From positions 1-64,000 of the forward strand of contig JANSXH010000011.1 of NCBI GenBank assembly GCA_024743055.1: a stretch of DNA of 64,000 nt, read 5' to 3'. This DNA comes from Pseudomonadota bacterium (GTDB lineage Bacteria > Pseudomonadota > Alphaproteobacteria > Sneathiellales > Sneathiellaceae). The stretch's first letter is position 1, and every line of letters begins with the position of its first letter. Position numbers and translations under genes: made by a program. The notes under the pieces were generated by a model, which had not been told where the DNA came from, ran no database searches, and saw only the letters and a list, made by a program, of their open reading frames with translations. Shown piece after piece: positions 53,901 to 62,131 of this stretch.

Positions 53901-54337
53901 ATGGGCTGACAAGCTCTGCGGATCTGACAATCCAGATTAACCCGGATAGCAGTTTTGTAGGTTCTGATGCGGCTGAAGATATCGTTGGGGGAATGACCAA
54001 CGACTACATCGCAGGCATGGGAGGTGACGATACCTTGAATGGTGGCGATGGTGATGATCGCTTTGCCTTCCTTAATGCGGCGACAGACGGGAATGATGTG
54101 ATCGAGGATTTCGGTATTGGAAATGATGTCATCGATCTGACTGCTGTTTTTGATGAGCTTGGTATTGATCCGGGCGACCGTGCAGATCATGTATTGTTTG
54201 ACGAATCTGGCGGCAACACTACGATTACGGTAACAGATGCTTCTGATGTCGAGGTTGGTGGTTTCTCCATCGTTGTTGAAAATACGTCCCTTAATAATGG
54301 CGATATTGGATCAGCAATCCAAGTCGACGAAAGCTGA
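50948..54337 (+). CDS. RTX surface protein with von Willebrand A domain
   Basis: A 1129-residue acidic, Gly/Asp-rich protein. The N-terminal about 100 residues resemble the retention-type prefix of LapA/BapA adhesins. A tandem series of cadherin-like domains follows (DGSES/DGSET, GAADAG and VTSTEAATVAGGGE repeats). A VWA domain is at about 705-890 with an intact MIDAS: DTSGS (714-718), Thr in GGLTNYQ and Asp in ISDGDPNRG. RTX nonapeptides GGDGDDRF are at about 1032, and the tail (DFGIGNDVIDLT) is a type I secretion signal. It is likely a calcium-dependent adhesin. No type I secretion genes or LapD/LapG-type regulators are in the window. Confidence 0.88.
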   Translation: MAVSNDTENTGTNSEVSAEVIVEVLPGALVRVPFESPQGVRFTQDAGNLLVTPTGGGEAILLQDFLTFGTTENPPKIEFADGQILEINQVTSLVENYSETDVSPASGDDFSAGGGANFSEYVDQGIGDPIGIADLLPPTDLAFGDDVLEEIIGENENFDGLPNDDPDGTVVISFSTPGSFGGSVSGGYEDWQPSQNFGDFTEFPMQVVVEFTPDSDEQLQTIDLSGFPSGARFFVGGTDAGDEVDVSGGSVSVAAVGGVLPAMYLLPPANSDADIPLEVSANFINGDGFTGSTEASGTAIIDAVADIPELAGSDATGDEDTAIDIPITAALEDTDGSESLAVSISGVPVGATLSDGVNTFVGDGSDVDVTGWDLGSLQITPPADDDSDFSLAVTAVSTEAATVAGGGELTDSNNTATASITIDVTVDPVSDIPTVVVSDAAGKEDLGNAGDQIAAVPAPASGDIPLNITLTTGEGGTEDGYVVLSGYPAGVTFTVGAADAGGWRVEQADLAALAINGLPEDSDADFAITVTPYSVDGTADPVAGTPGVLNVVIDAVADIPTLTLDGSAADATASGEEDTAIDLPDIVAGLQDTDGSETATVSISGVPIGATLSDGNGNDFIGDGSDVDITGWDLTALTITSAADDDTDFTLTVSVTSTEAATVAGGGEINEADNSATVSYDIDVTVTDEGPVAVADNPPSLNELPNTHAIFVIDTSGSLSAAELAQMEAALKNLATSMFEANPDGTVITLIDFGTDAEFIGGGDGTYDTLESVLSALDPLNTLSGGLTNYQSALDLARTVDFEPGFEKAIYFISDGDPNRGDTAAGISDFNDWVENDLGGADLYAVGITDVGETSPWLGSLDNTPDDNNVNPVGGPYLYVEDPSDLSASLVTSNTSLSDNVLTNDVAGNDALADVPIVSVAHNGTTYDLTSVGPNVSVDGNILTLDTDLGRLVLNFENGDYTYSVTSDVNNVETDVFNYTIIDTDGLTSSADLTIQINPDSSFVGSDAAEDIVGGMTNDYIAGMGGDDTLNGGDGDDRFAFLNAATDGNDVIEDFGIGNDVIDLTAVFDELGIDPGDRADHVLFDESGGNTTITVTDASDVEVGGFSIVVENTSLNNGDIGSAIQVDES
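51944..52970 (+). repeat. Near-identical tandem protein-domain repeats in the RTX gene
   Basis: Two homologous blocks of about 245 bp each begin near 51944 and 52721, 777 bp apart. Both encode VSISGVP-x-GATLSDG, a GDGSDVD-x-TGWDL loop, and VTSTEAATVAGGGE. They are coding repeats of cadherin-like domains, separated by one divergent domain, and could recombine. Confidence 0.8.
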
Positions 54338-54356
54338 CCTGAAAGACTTTTATTGC

Positions 54357-54387
54357 AAAGAGGCCGCACTTAGCTGCGGCCTCTTTT
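54357..54387 (+). terminator. Terminator of the RTX gene
   Basis: A 12-bp perfect stem (54357-54368 with 54375-54386), six-base loop, ending in TTTT. It lies about 20 nt behind the stop codon. Confidence 0.9.
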
Positions 54388-54487
54388 ATTTTATGTATTC
54401 GTAATTAAAAAGCGCTAGAAGCGTGTTACGGCATGACCTATTATGTTCGCGGGGAGAAGATAACAGGTCCTAGGGGGAAGAATAGAA

Positions 54488-55030
54488 ATGAGTAGAGTAG
54501 GTGTTTTTGCTTGGGCCATTGTCATGGTTCTGGCGTCCAGTGTCGTGCAGGCAAAAGACCTTGCTATTACGGCCTTCGCAGGTGACTGGCGCGGGAACGC
54601 CCTTTCCGAAAACAGTGCCAGTGTTAATTTTCCGATTACAAGCCGTGATATTGATGTTGAAATCACTCCAGATGCAATTGGTAATTTTACCATTACATGG
54701 CGTACGCTCTTGCGACAAAAAGGAAACCCCGCAAATCCCAAGGAAGTCTTAAAAGAAACGACCCTTATATTCGCAAAGACGGACAACCCTAAGGTTTGGC
54801 GGGAAAGTGCCGGCGGGGATGTATATAACGGCGATCCAATTGCCTGGGCTCAGATTAAGGGGCAAACACTCACTGTGTACGTCATGGCAATTAGTGAAAC
54901 TGGTGACTATGACATGCAAGTATACAAACGCACGTTGACGGGACTGAATATGCAGCTCGACTTTACAGCTATTCGCGATGGCATGGTCCGGCGTACCGCT
55001 AAAGGGCAATTGACTTTATTCTCAAGGTAA
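54488..55030 (+). CDS. Secreted conserved hypothetical protein
   Basis: A 180-residue protein with a signal peptide (about 23 residues, ending QA before KDLA). The mature part is beta-rich and reads like a lipocalin- or calycin-type barrel: FAGDWRGNALSEN near the start, where the GxW pattern is typical, and alternating strands to the end. Similar periplasmic proteins occur in alphaproteobacteria, but I cannot name a family or ligand. It has its own upstream region, separate from the RTX gene. Confidence 0.75.
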   Translation: MSRVGVFAWAIVMVLASSVVQAKDLAITAFAGDWRGNALSENSASVNFPITSRDIDVEITPDAIGNFTITWRTLLRQKGNPANPKEVLKETTLIFAKTDNPKVWRESAGGDVYNGDPIAWAQIKGQTLTVYVMAISETGDYDMQVYKRTLTGLNMQLDFTAIRDGMVRRTAKGQLTLFSR

Positions 55031-55042
55031 CCTGCGAGTATC

Positions 55043-56662
55043 CTACAAGTCGCCAATTCCAGGAGAAATATTACGACGTTCTGACGGGCTTATCTGCTGA
55101 ACTTGTGAGGGCGGCGGTGCGGCTCTTTGCGCACAATTTGGCCGCTCGCATAACCTGCAGGTAATGCCAACCGGCACAACAGTTTTTGGTGCAGTTAGGT
55201 TCATACCGTCTGTATAGACAAGTCGATGGGCTTCCCGAACATCACAGCCAAGGCTAATGGAGTAATGGCGTTTCGGATTTCCATACCCAAGGCTCGGTTT
55301 GGTAACTGTTCTTGCGATGGAGAAATAGCGGTTGCCATCGGGCATTTCGGAAATTTGAGGGCAGATGCCGCCTGGCGTTAAGAATGCGGAATGCAATACC
55401 CATCTTGGGCAGGAGTTGCCATATCTTGGGATACGTAGACCGGAAGCACTGAAGCGTTTGGAAATATTGCCGGCAATATCGGTTCGGATTAGATGAAACG
55501 GAACGCCGGTCATCCCCGGGCGGAGCAAGGTCGTCAATCGATGACAGACCTGCTCATAGCTGGCGTTGAATTGCTGCTGCAACAGTTCGATATCATAGTG
55601 TAAATCCTCCGCCGCCTTATGAAAGCTCTCATAGGGCAATAAAATGGCACCGGCAAAATAGTTGGCCACTGCGGAAAACCCCTTTTCTTTGGCCGGCTCC
55701 CCGGGGAGTTCTGGGGTGTCAGTGATTTCCTTAAACAAGTCTCTATAAGAGAGCTGTCCGCATAACAGCGCCAAATGAAAATTGACACTCGATTGTGGTA
55801 GCGCCTTTGAAAGTATGAGTTGCCGACGCGGCTCATCATAGAGGGATGCTTCGGTATTGTGCCGTTCTCGATCCGCGAAATCCACCTGAACACCATATTC
55901 ACGGCGCAAAAAATCCATCATGGTTTGTTGTGGTGATGTCTCAAGTGCACCCAAGCTGTTCCTAAACTCTTGAGCAGCTGTCTCTATGGCCTCAAAGTAG
56001 TTGTTTCTTGACTGGATAAAGTCAGACACAACTTCGTCCGGAGCAGAGGCAGAAGATTTGCCGGTTAGACTGTCGCCACCGACAATTCCCAGCAGCTCAT
56101 TGACAGTATCTGTCAGGCTCTCGCTATCTTTAAGGATGATCTGTAGAAACTCGTTCCGTTCTTTCGCACTGAGGTCTGCATTGTCATGGACAATTTCTGT
56201 GGAGGATAGGATTGAGGTGACAAGGGTACGCAAACGAAAGGAGGAGTCTGCGAAAATCAGATCTTGCGATAGACGCTCACTCAACAATTGAAGATCGGAT
56301 TGGGCGGATTTGTAAGCGTCGTAACTTTTTTTAAGCGCAGCACAGATCGCCGGTGCATCGGCGGCCATAGCGGCAATATCTGTGTCGGCATAATCTTCAT
56401 CCTCAAACAGCGGGTCTTTTAGAGTGTCCGTCACCTCTGCAATCAGAAGCCCCTCTTCTTGGGGTGAAAAAATAAGAGGGTCGACATTCAGTTTTTGGCT
56501 TAATCTGAGAAGCAGCGGTACAGTGATGCTACGGCGATTGTGCTCCAACAAGTTTAGATAGCTGGCGGAAATCCCTAGCTGATCCGCCAGCTCCACCTGG
56601 GTAAGGTTTCTTTCTTTTCGAAGCCGTCTCAAGCGATTTCCGAGTAACGGTGACTTGGCCAT
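55043..56662 (-). CDS. ScfR-type XRE regulator with HisKA-like insert
   Basis: A 539-residue regulator. Residues 7-62 are an XRE helix-turn-helix (LRRLRKERNLTQVELADQLG). Residues about 141-192 look like a degenerate histidine-kinase dimerisation helix pair: RLRTLVTSILSSTEIVHD aligned with the H-box, with Phe instead of the phospho-accepting His. An ImmA/IrrE-like domain and the DUF2083 C-terminal domain follow, with the GITCRLCERPNCAQRAAPP Cys motif typical of short-chain fatty acyl-CoA regulators (ScfR/PccR/RamB). It is longer than the usual about 470 residues. It is divergent from the ABC operon and near acs, so acetyl- or propionyl-CoA is a plausible signal. Confidence 0.88.
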   Translation of the reverse strand: MAKSPLLGNRLRRLRKERNLTQVELADQLGISASYLNLLEHNRRSITVPLLLRLSQKLNVDPLIFSPQEEGLLIAEVTDTLKDPLFEDEDYADTDIAAMAADAPAICAALKKSYDAYKSAQSDLQLLSERLSQDLIFADSSFRLRTLVTSILSSTEIVHDNADLSAKERNEFLQIILKDSESLTDTVNELLGIVGGDSLTGKSSASAPDEVVSDFIQSRNNYFEAIETAAQEFRNSLGALETSPQQTMMDFLRREYGVQVDFADRERHNTEASLYDEPRRQLILSKALPQSSVNFHLALLCGQLSYRDLFKEITDTPELPGEPAKEKGFSAVANYFAGAILLPYESFHKAAEDLHYDIELLQQQFNASYEQVCHRLTTLLRPGMTGVPFHLIRTDIAGNISKRFSASGLRIPRYGNSCPRWVLHSAFLTPGGICPQISEMPDGNRYFSIARTVTKPSLGYGNPKRHYSISLGCDVREAHRLVYTDGMNLTAPKTVVPVGITCRLCERPNCAQRAAPPPSQVQQISPSERRNISPGIGDL

Positions 56663-56676
56663 TTCAGATCCAAAAT

Positions 56677-56784
56677 TTTACAAGATTTACAAATTTACAA
56701 AAAATGAAGAAATATATTTACATTAAAAAACGATATATTTCAACGTTTTATTAGTAAATGAGGCAAAATTGTGAAATCTTTACA
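56677..56784. promoter_or_regulatory. TTTACA motif array between scfR-like gene and ABC operon
   Basis: TTTACA occurs five times on the plus strand: at 56677, 56686, 56694, 56717 and 56779. The first three, TTTACAA at 8-9 bp spacing, lie 15-40 bp upstream of the regulator start. Relatives such as PccR bind TTTGCAAA-like repeats, so this is a plausible operator for autoregulation and control of the importer. The motif is AT-rich and the region is AT-rich, so chance occurrence is a concern. Confidence 0.5.
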
Positions 56785-56869
56785 CCGTGGGGGTTTGCCT
56801 TGCGCGGATTATTAGTTTCGCAAGCTCCCGGTATCAGGGACGACCTACTGAAAAAATGGGAGACTATAG

Positions 56870-58219
56870 ATGAGTGACATCAAAAAACCGGGCGTATCAC
56901 GCCGTGGCCTGCTGAAGGCCGGTGCTGTAACAGGCCTGGTTGCATCGACACCAAGCATCTTTATCAAAGACGCCTGGGCTGAGAATTTTCGCAATAATCC
57001 GAAAAATTCCGGCGAAGTAAAATTTGGTTTTAACGTACCGCAGTCCGGCCCCTACGCCGATGAGGGCGCTGACGAATTGCGCGCCTACAAACTTGCTGTA
57101 AAACATTTGAACGGTGAAGGTGACGGCGGAATGCTGAATACTTTCAAGCCTTCGATGCTGACCGGTAAAGGTGTGCTCGGCAAGAAAGTAACCTATGCAA
57201 CGGGTGATACTCAGACCAAGTCTGACGCCGCTCGCGCTTCCGCTAAGCGGATGATTGAAAAAGACGGTGTGTTGATGGTAACTGGTGGTTCGTCCTCTGG
57301 TGTGGCCGTTGCCGTTCAGTCTCTCTGCCAGGAGCAGGGCATCATTTTCATGGCTGGCTTGACCCACTCCAACGATACCACCGGTAAGGATAAGCGTCGT
57401 TATGGCTTCCGCCATTTCTTTAACGCCTATATGTCTGGTGCTGCTCTCGCACCGGTGCTCAATAAAGAGTACGGAAGTGAGCGTCGTGCCTATCATCTGA
57501 CCGCTGACTATAACTGGGGTTGGACACAGGAAGAGTCCATTAAGAACTCCACCGAAGCTCTCGGCTGGCAAACCGCTCAGACAGTGAAAACACCTGTGGG
57601 TGCCGGTGACTTCTCACAATATATTACGCCAGTTTTGAACTCCGGCGCTGATGTATTGATCCTGAACCATTACGGTAAGGATATGATCAACTCTCTGAGC
57701 CAGGCTGTACAGTTTGGGCTGCGGGACAAACAGGTCAATGGCAAGAATTTCGAAATTGTCGTGCCGTTGTTCTCACGTCTGATGGCTCAAGGTGCTGGTG
57801 ATGCGATTAAGGGTATCCTCGGAACTACTAACTGGAACTGGTCGCTGCAAGACGAAGGATCACAGGCCTTTGTGAAATCCTTCGGTGCTGAATATGGTGC
57901 GCCTCCTTCCATGGCAGCTCAAACCTGCTATGCGCAGACTTTGCTTTATGCAAATGCCTGTGAAATGGCTGGCACTTTCTATCCGCCGGAAGTGATCAAA
58001 CAGCTTGAAGGCTTCAACCATGACGGCCTCGGCAACGGTCCAACCTTGTATCGTGCGGCAGACCATCAATGCTTCAAGGATGTTCTTGTGGTGCGCGGGA
58101 ATGATAACCCGAGCAGCCAGTTCGACCTTCTGAAGGTGATTGATATTACACCGCGGGCACAGGTTGAATACGACTGGACAATATTTGGGGGCGAACTCGG
58201 TCCTTATATTGTAGAGTAA
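56870..58219 (+). CDS. Liv-type ABC transporter substrate-binding protein (Tat)
   Basis: A 449-residue periplasmic binding protein of the branched-chain amino acid/amide class with a Tat-type signal peptide (SRRGLLKAG, cleavage near AWA-EN about residue 38). The mature fold starts KFGFNVPQSGPYADEGADELRAYKLAV. It begins a five-gene transporter operon adjacent to an ScfR-type regulator and acs, so a short-chain carboxylate or related C2-C4 compound is a possible ligand instead of an amino acid. A strong terminator-like hairpin follows the gene. Confidence 0.9.
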   Translation: MSDIKKPGVSRRGLLKAGAVTGLVASTPSIFIKDAWAENFRNNPKNSGEVKFGFNVPQSGPYADEGADELRAYKLAVKHLNGEGDGGMLNTFKPSMLTGKGVLGKKVTYATGDTQTKSDAARASAKRMIEKDGVLMVTGGSSSGVAVAVQSLCQEQGIIFMAGLTHSNDTTGKDKRRYGFRHFFNAYMSGAALAPVLNKEYGSERRAYHLTADYNWGWTQEESIKNSTEALGWQTAQTVKTPVGAGDFSQYITPVLNSGADVLILNHYGKDMINSLSQAVQFGLRDKQVNGKNFEIVVPLFSRLMAQGAGDAIKGILGTTNWNWSLQDEGSQAFVKSFGAEYGAPPSMAAQTCYAQTLLYANACEMAGTFYPPEVIKQLEGFNHDGLGNGPTLYRAADHQCFKDVLVVRGNDNPSSQFDLLKVIDITPRAQVEYDWTIFGGELGPYIVE

Positions 58220-58230
58220 GTAGCGACTAG

Positions 58231-58271
58231 CGGGATGGCGGTCGCTTAAGATCGCCGTCCCGATCTTTTTT
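58231..58271 (+). terminator. Terminator-like hairpin after the substrate-binding gene
   Basis: A 10-bp stem with one G-U pair (58231-58240 with 58253-58262), 12-base loop, followed by ATCTTTTTT. It stands between the binding-protein gene and the first permease gene and should reduce permease transcription. Confidence 0.8.
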
Positions 58272-58320
58272 GATTATAGTTTACTGACGATCATTTGTGG
58301 GGGCCTTCGGGGTAGATTTG

Positions 58321-59337
58321 ATGGACGCCATATTTATTCAGATTTTGAATGGATTGGATAAAGGGGCAGCTTACGCGCTGATTGCGCTAGGCCTCACCCT
58401 TGTCTTTGGAACTTTAGGGATCGTCAATTTTGCCCATGGAGCTTTGTTTATGCTCGGGGCGTTTTGTGCAGTTACCTTTCAGAAAATATTGACGATTTCT
58501 GCGAAAGTCAGGGATGAAGGCGTAACAGCCTTTGTTGCTTACAAAGAGCAGCCCTACATGGAAATCTGGTTTGGCGATGTCGGGGCGACGATTATTGATT
58601 ATTCGGTCCCCATATCGATTGTAGTGGCCATACCGGTAATGTTATTGATCGGCTTCGTCATGGAACGGGGCCTGATAAAACATTTCTACAAGCGTCCTCA
58701 TGCGGAACAGATCCTGGTTACTTTTGGTCTCGCCATCGTCATTCAGGAAATCATCAAGGCCTATTTTGGCGCCAATCCAATTCCTCAGACAGCGCCGGAA
58801 ATCCTGGCGGGCAGTGCCAATGTCGGAGCCTGGTTTGGACTTGGCGACAACCTTGTATATCCCTGGTGGCGCCTGATTTATCTCTGTTTTTCCGGCATCG
58901 TTATTTTTGCCGTCTTTGCCTTTTTGCAGTTTACCACCTATGGCATGGTGGTCAGAGCCGGCATGAGGGACAGAGAGACCGTTGGCCTCTTGGGTATTAA
59001 TATTGAACGGCGATTTACTATTGTGTTTGCCATAGCGGCCGTTGTCGCAGGGCTTGCCGGGGTGATGTACACGCCGATCTTGCCGCCTGATTATCATATG
59101 GGAATGGATTTCCTGGTTCTGTCCTTTGTTGTTGTTGTTGTTGGCGGCATGGGATCATTGGCAGGGGCCGTGAGTGCCGGCTTCCTCCTGGGGATCGTCC
59201 AATCCTTTGCTTCCATGAACGAAGTGAAGGAGATATTCCCTGGGATTGACCAAGTGATACTGTATCTCGTGGCTGTTGTAATTCTGTTAGTCATGCCCCG
59301 TGGTTTGATGGGCCGTGCCGGTGTGATGGATGACTGA
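58321..59337 (+). CDS. Liv-type ABC transporter permease (LivH class)
   Basis: A 338-residue inner-membrane permease with LivH features: [24 protein letters not shown] at the N-terminus, and [25 protein letters not shown] as the cytoplasmic coupling region. It has an extra loop of about 35 residues after the second helix ([14 protein letters not shown]...YMEIWFGD). The start is ATG 58321; a GTG at 58297 is weaker. It overlaps the next permease gene by 8 nt. Confidence 0.92.
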   Translation: MDAIFIQILNGLDKGAAYALIALGLTLVFGTLGIVNFAHGALFMLGAFCAVTFQKILTISAKVRDEGVTAFVAYKEQPYMEIWFGDVGATIIDYSVPISIVVAIPVMLLIGFVMERGLIKHFYKRPHAEQILVTFGLAIVIQEIIKAYFGANPIPQTAPEILAGSANVGAWFGLGDNLVYPWWRLIYLCFSGIVIFAVFAFLQFTTYGMVVRAGMRDRETVGLLGINIERRFTIVFAIAAVVAGLAGVMYTPILPPDYHMGMDFLVLSFVVVVVGGMGSLAGAVSAGFLLGIVQSFASMNEVKEIFPGIDQVILYLVAVVILLVMPRGLMGRAGVMDD

Positions 59338-60487
59338 TATGAAAAAGCCTTTAATTAACGATACCGTTCTGATCATTGTATTTGCCGCGGCCATTCTGCT
59401 GATGCCGTTCTGGTTACAGCCGTTTGGTGCAGCCTATCCAGATCTGCTTCAAAGATTTGCGATCTATGGCATTTTTGCTATCGGATTCAATATACTTTTT
59501 GGTCTGACCGGATATCTTTCTTTTGGTCATGCAGCGTTTCTAGGTGTCGGATCGTACGCAGCGGTTTGGTCATTTAAACTGCTGACGATGAATGTTATCC
59601 CGGCGGTTATCTTCGGGGTGTTGTTTGCGGGTCTTTTGGCAGCCATTATTGGCTTCCTCAGCCTCCGTCGTTCGGGAATTTACTTTTCTATCCTCACCCT
59701 TGCTTTCGCGCAGATGTCTTACAATCTGGCCTATTCGGTTCTCACACCGATTACCAATGGTGAGACTGGACTGCAATTGAGTCAGTCTGATCCCCGCATT
59801 CTGGATCGTCTGTTTTCTGATGCACCAACGACAGGAGGCCTACCCTCAACTGATCTGTTTGGTGAAACAATGAGCGGATATCCGGGCTTTTACTTCTGTG
59901 CCGTCCTGTTGATCATCTGTTTCTATATCTCCATGCGTATATTCAGATCGCCTTTTGGATTGATGCTGAAAGGGATTAAGTCAAACCAGAACCGTATGAA
60001 TTATACAGGGCTAAACACACGGCCCTATATGCTGACGGCCTTTATTATTTCTGGCATGTATGCCGGTTTGGCGGGCAGTCTTCTGGCCGTGACTGACCCA
60101 TTGGCTGGTGCAGAGCGCATGCAATGGACAGCGTCCGGTGAGGTTGTTTTGATGACCATTCTTGGCGGTGTCGGAACACTGATTGGACCTATGCTTGGCG
60201 CAGGCTTGATCAAATATTTCGAGAATATCTTCTCCTCTTTTGGAGACACCGTTCTACAGCAGACATTTTCATTCTTGCCGCAAGCTGTTTCAGATGTGGT
60301 CGTGCCTGTAGTTGGCCTGTTTGTTGGTAGTGGATGGCATCTGACCCTCGGCCTTTTGTTCATGATTATCGTTATCTTCCTACCAGGTGGATTGGTTGAA
60401 GGATTTAATCGCATCGTAAAACTGTTTGGATCCGGCAAAAAGCAGCAGAAGATTTCTTCTCCTGCACATGACCAGCCGGGAGAGTAA
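59330..60487 (+). CDS. Liv-type ABC transporter permease (LivM class)
   Basis: A 385-residue inner-membrane permease of the LivM class ([29 protein letters not shown]). It has an insert of about 35 residues with [21 protein letters not shown], and the coupling motif [17 protein letters not shown]. The C-terminus is longer than typical and Lys-rich. It partners with the LivH-type subunit; the ATPase gene follows after 10 nt. Confidence 0.92.
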   Translation: MTDMKKPLINDTVLIIVFAAAILLMPFWLQPFGAAYPDLLQRFAIYGIFAIGFNILFGLTGYLSFGHAAFLGVGSYAAVWSFKLLTMNVIPAVIFGVLFAGLLAAIIGFLSLRRSGIYFSILTLAFAQMSYNLAYSVLTPITNGETGLQLSQSDPRILDRLFSDAPTTGGLPSTDLFGETMSGYPGFYFCAVLLIICFYISMRIFRSPFGLMLKGIKSNQNRMNYTGLNTRPYMLTAFIISGMYAGLAGSLLAVTDPLAGAERMQWTASGEVVLMTILGGVGTLIGPMLGAGLIKYFENIFSSFGDTVLQQTFSFLPQAVSDVVVPVVGLFVGSGWHLTLGLLFMIIVIFLPGGLVEGFNRIVKLFGSGKKQQKISSPAHDQPGE

Positions 60488-60497
60488 AGGGAATATT

Positions 60498-61256
60498 ATG
60501 GGCGATCTGGTTCTTCATCTTGATGATATCAATAAAAGCTTCGGTGGCTTGAGTGCGTTGTCGGACGTCAATTTGCACGTGGAAGAAGGGACAACACATG
60601 CCATCATCGGTCCGAACGGCGCGGGCAAGTCAACGCTTCTCAACGTCTGTATCGGCCGTCTGAAACCCGATACCGGCAAGGTCACCTTTGACGGCCAGGA
60701 ACTGACAGGCAAAAAACCTCATGAAATTGCCCAGATCGGTGTGGCGCGGGTGTTTCAAACTCCTGAGATTTTTCAGGAAATGTCGCTGCTCGAGAATGTC
60801 ATGCTACCGGCATTTTCGCATCGGGATGGCTCGTTCAAAATGAATGCTCATAGCTTGCTTAGTCGGCAAGGTGAAATTCGCGATGAGGCAGAGCATATTC
60901 TTGAGGATGTGGGCCTGAAGGATCAGATGATGGCGGAGGCTGGCAGCCTATCCCGCGGTGACAAGCGTCGGCTGGAGCTCGGTATGTGCCTGATCCTGCA
61001 TCCTAGATTGCTTCTGCTGGATGAGCCGACCGCGGGTATGGCCCGGCATGACACCAATCAGACAATTGAACTCCTGAAAAAGATTAAATCCAGGGGCATG
61101 ACAAAAGTTATTATTGAGCATGACATGCATGTCGTCTTCAGTCTGGCAGACAAGGTGAGCGTTTTGGCTCGAGGGCAGATTATCGCAGGAGGCGAGCCGG
61201 AAGCGGTTCGCGAAGATCCAAAAGTCAAGGAAGCTTATCTCGGAGGAGCCCATTAA
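60498..61256 (+). CDS. Liv-type ABC transporter ATPase (LivG class)
   Basis: A 252-residue ATPase. Walker A is GPNGAGKST, the signature is LSRGDKRRLELGMCL (a divergent LSGGQ), Walker B is LLLLDEPTAGM, and the switch is IEHDMHVVF. The LSRGD signature is seen in some alphaproteobacterial homologues. The start is ATG 60498 with GAGTAAAGGGA upstream; longer readings overlap the livM end without a ribosome binding site. It overlaps the next gene by one base. Confidence 0.92.
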   Translation: MGDLVLHLDDINKSFGGLSALSDVNLHVEEGTTHAIIGPNGAGKSTLLNVCIGRLKPDTGKVTFDGQELTGKKPHEIAQIGVARVFQTPEIFQEMSLLENVMLPAFSHRDGSFKMNAHSLLSRQGEIRDEAEHILEDVGLKDQMMAEAGSLSRGDKRRLELGMCLILHPRLLLLDEPTAGMARHDTNQTIELLKKIKSRGMTKVIIEHDMHVVFSLADKVSVLARGQIIAGGEPEAVREDPKVKEAYLGGAH

Positions 61257-61981
61257 TGTCTGAGAACGGTGAAAAAAGGGCTTATTTCAGCGTCAAGGAC
61301 GTTCACGCCTATTATGGAGAATCCTATATCGTTCAAGGCGTTTCCTTTGATGTCGAAGAGGGGGAAATTGTTGCCTTGCTTGGCCGTAATGGTGCCGGTA
61401 AAACTTCCACATTGAGAGCGCTGGCGCGGGTGGATGATCCGGCATTAACCCAGGGCGAGATCTATCTCGGCGATGAAGCTATTCATCCTCTGAAAGCGTT
61501 TCAGGCAGCCAGATCCGGGATACAGCTCGTTCCCGAGGATCGCCGTATTATCGGCGGGTTGACTGTTGAAGAAAATCTCACCCTGTCGCAAGTGGCCGAA
61601 CCCAAGGGCTGGGAGCTGGATCGGATCTATGATCATTTTCCAAGACTGCGGGAGCGGCGCAACCAGGATGCCATTACAATGTCAGGCGGGGAGCAGCAGA
61701 TGCTGGCCGTCGCCCGCGCCCTGGCCCGGGATGTTAAGTTACTATTCCTCGATGAGCCGTATGAAGGATTGGCGCCGGTCATTGTCCAGGAAATTGAGAA
61801 GATCCTGCTGGAAGTGAAAAAGCTCGGCATTACGACGATTATTGTTGAACAGAATGCCGTGGCCGCCCTGCAGCTTGCAGATAAGGCACTTATTCTGGAT
61901 ATGGGTCAGATCGCCTTTCGGGGGACAGCTCAGGAAGTACTCGATAATCAAGAATTGCGGCACGAGTATTTGGCGATCTAG
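61256..61981 (+). CDS. Liv-type ABC transporter ATPase (LivF class)
   Basis: A 241-residue ATPase with Walker A GRNGAGKTS, signature MSGGEQQMLAVARAL, Walker B LLFLDEPYEGLAP and switch VEQNAVAALQ. ARSGIQLVPEDRRI is typical of LivF. Its ATG shares the last base of the preceding stop codon. It completes the importer and precedes a terminator-like hairpin before acs. Confidence 0.93.
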   Translation: MSENGEKRAYFSVKDVHAYYGESYIVQGVSFDVEEGEIVALLGRNGAGKTSTLRALARVDDPALTQGEIYLGDEAIHPLKAFQAARSGIQLVPEDRRIIGGLTVEENLTLSQVAEPKGWELDRIYDHFPRLRERRNQDAITMSGGEQQMLAVARALARDVKLLFLDEPYEGLAPVIVQEIEKILLEVKKLGITTIIVEQNAVAALQLADKALILDMGQIAFRGTAQEVLDNQELRHEYLAI

Positions 61982-62019
61982 CGATATATTGCGGCTAATT
62001 GCCTGATAAAAAATTATGC

Positions 62020-62032
62020 TTTACAAATGTAA
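62020..62032 (+). promoter_or_regulatory. TTTACAAATGTAA palindrome upstream of acs
   Basis: TTACA-AA-TGTAA (62021-62032) is a palindrome preceded by T, containing the same TTTACAA motif as the operator array before the ScfR-like regulator gene. It lies about 100 bp before the acs start, behind the LivF stop codon. Joint control by the ScfR-like protein is inference. Confidence 0.45.
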
Positions 62033-62045
62033 TCAGTTCACAAAA

Positions 62046-62100
62046 AATTCCCGGCTCACTGGTTAAGTCACCAGCCGGAATTCTTTAAGATTGTTTTTTT
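62046..62100 (+). terminator. Terminator-like hairpin between livF-type gene and acs
   Basis: Segments AATT, CCGG and CTGGT (within 62047-62063) pair with ACCAG, CCGG and AATT (62070-62082) around a six-base loop, with small bulges. A run of seven or more T ends at 62100. It should end the ABC operon or attenuate acs. Confidence 0.65.
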
Positions 62101-62131
62101 GGCGATCCCCATCTGAAAGGACTTTTTTGGT

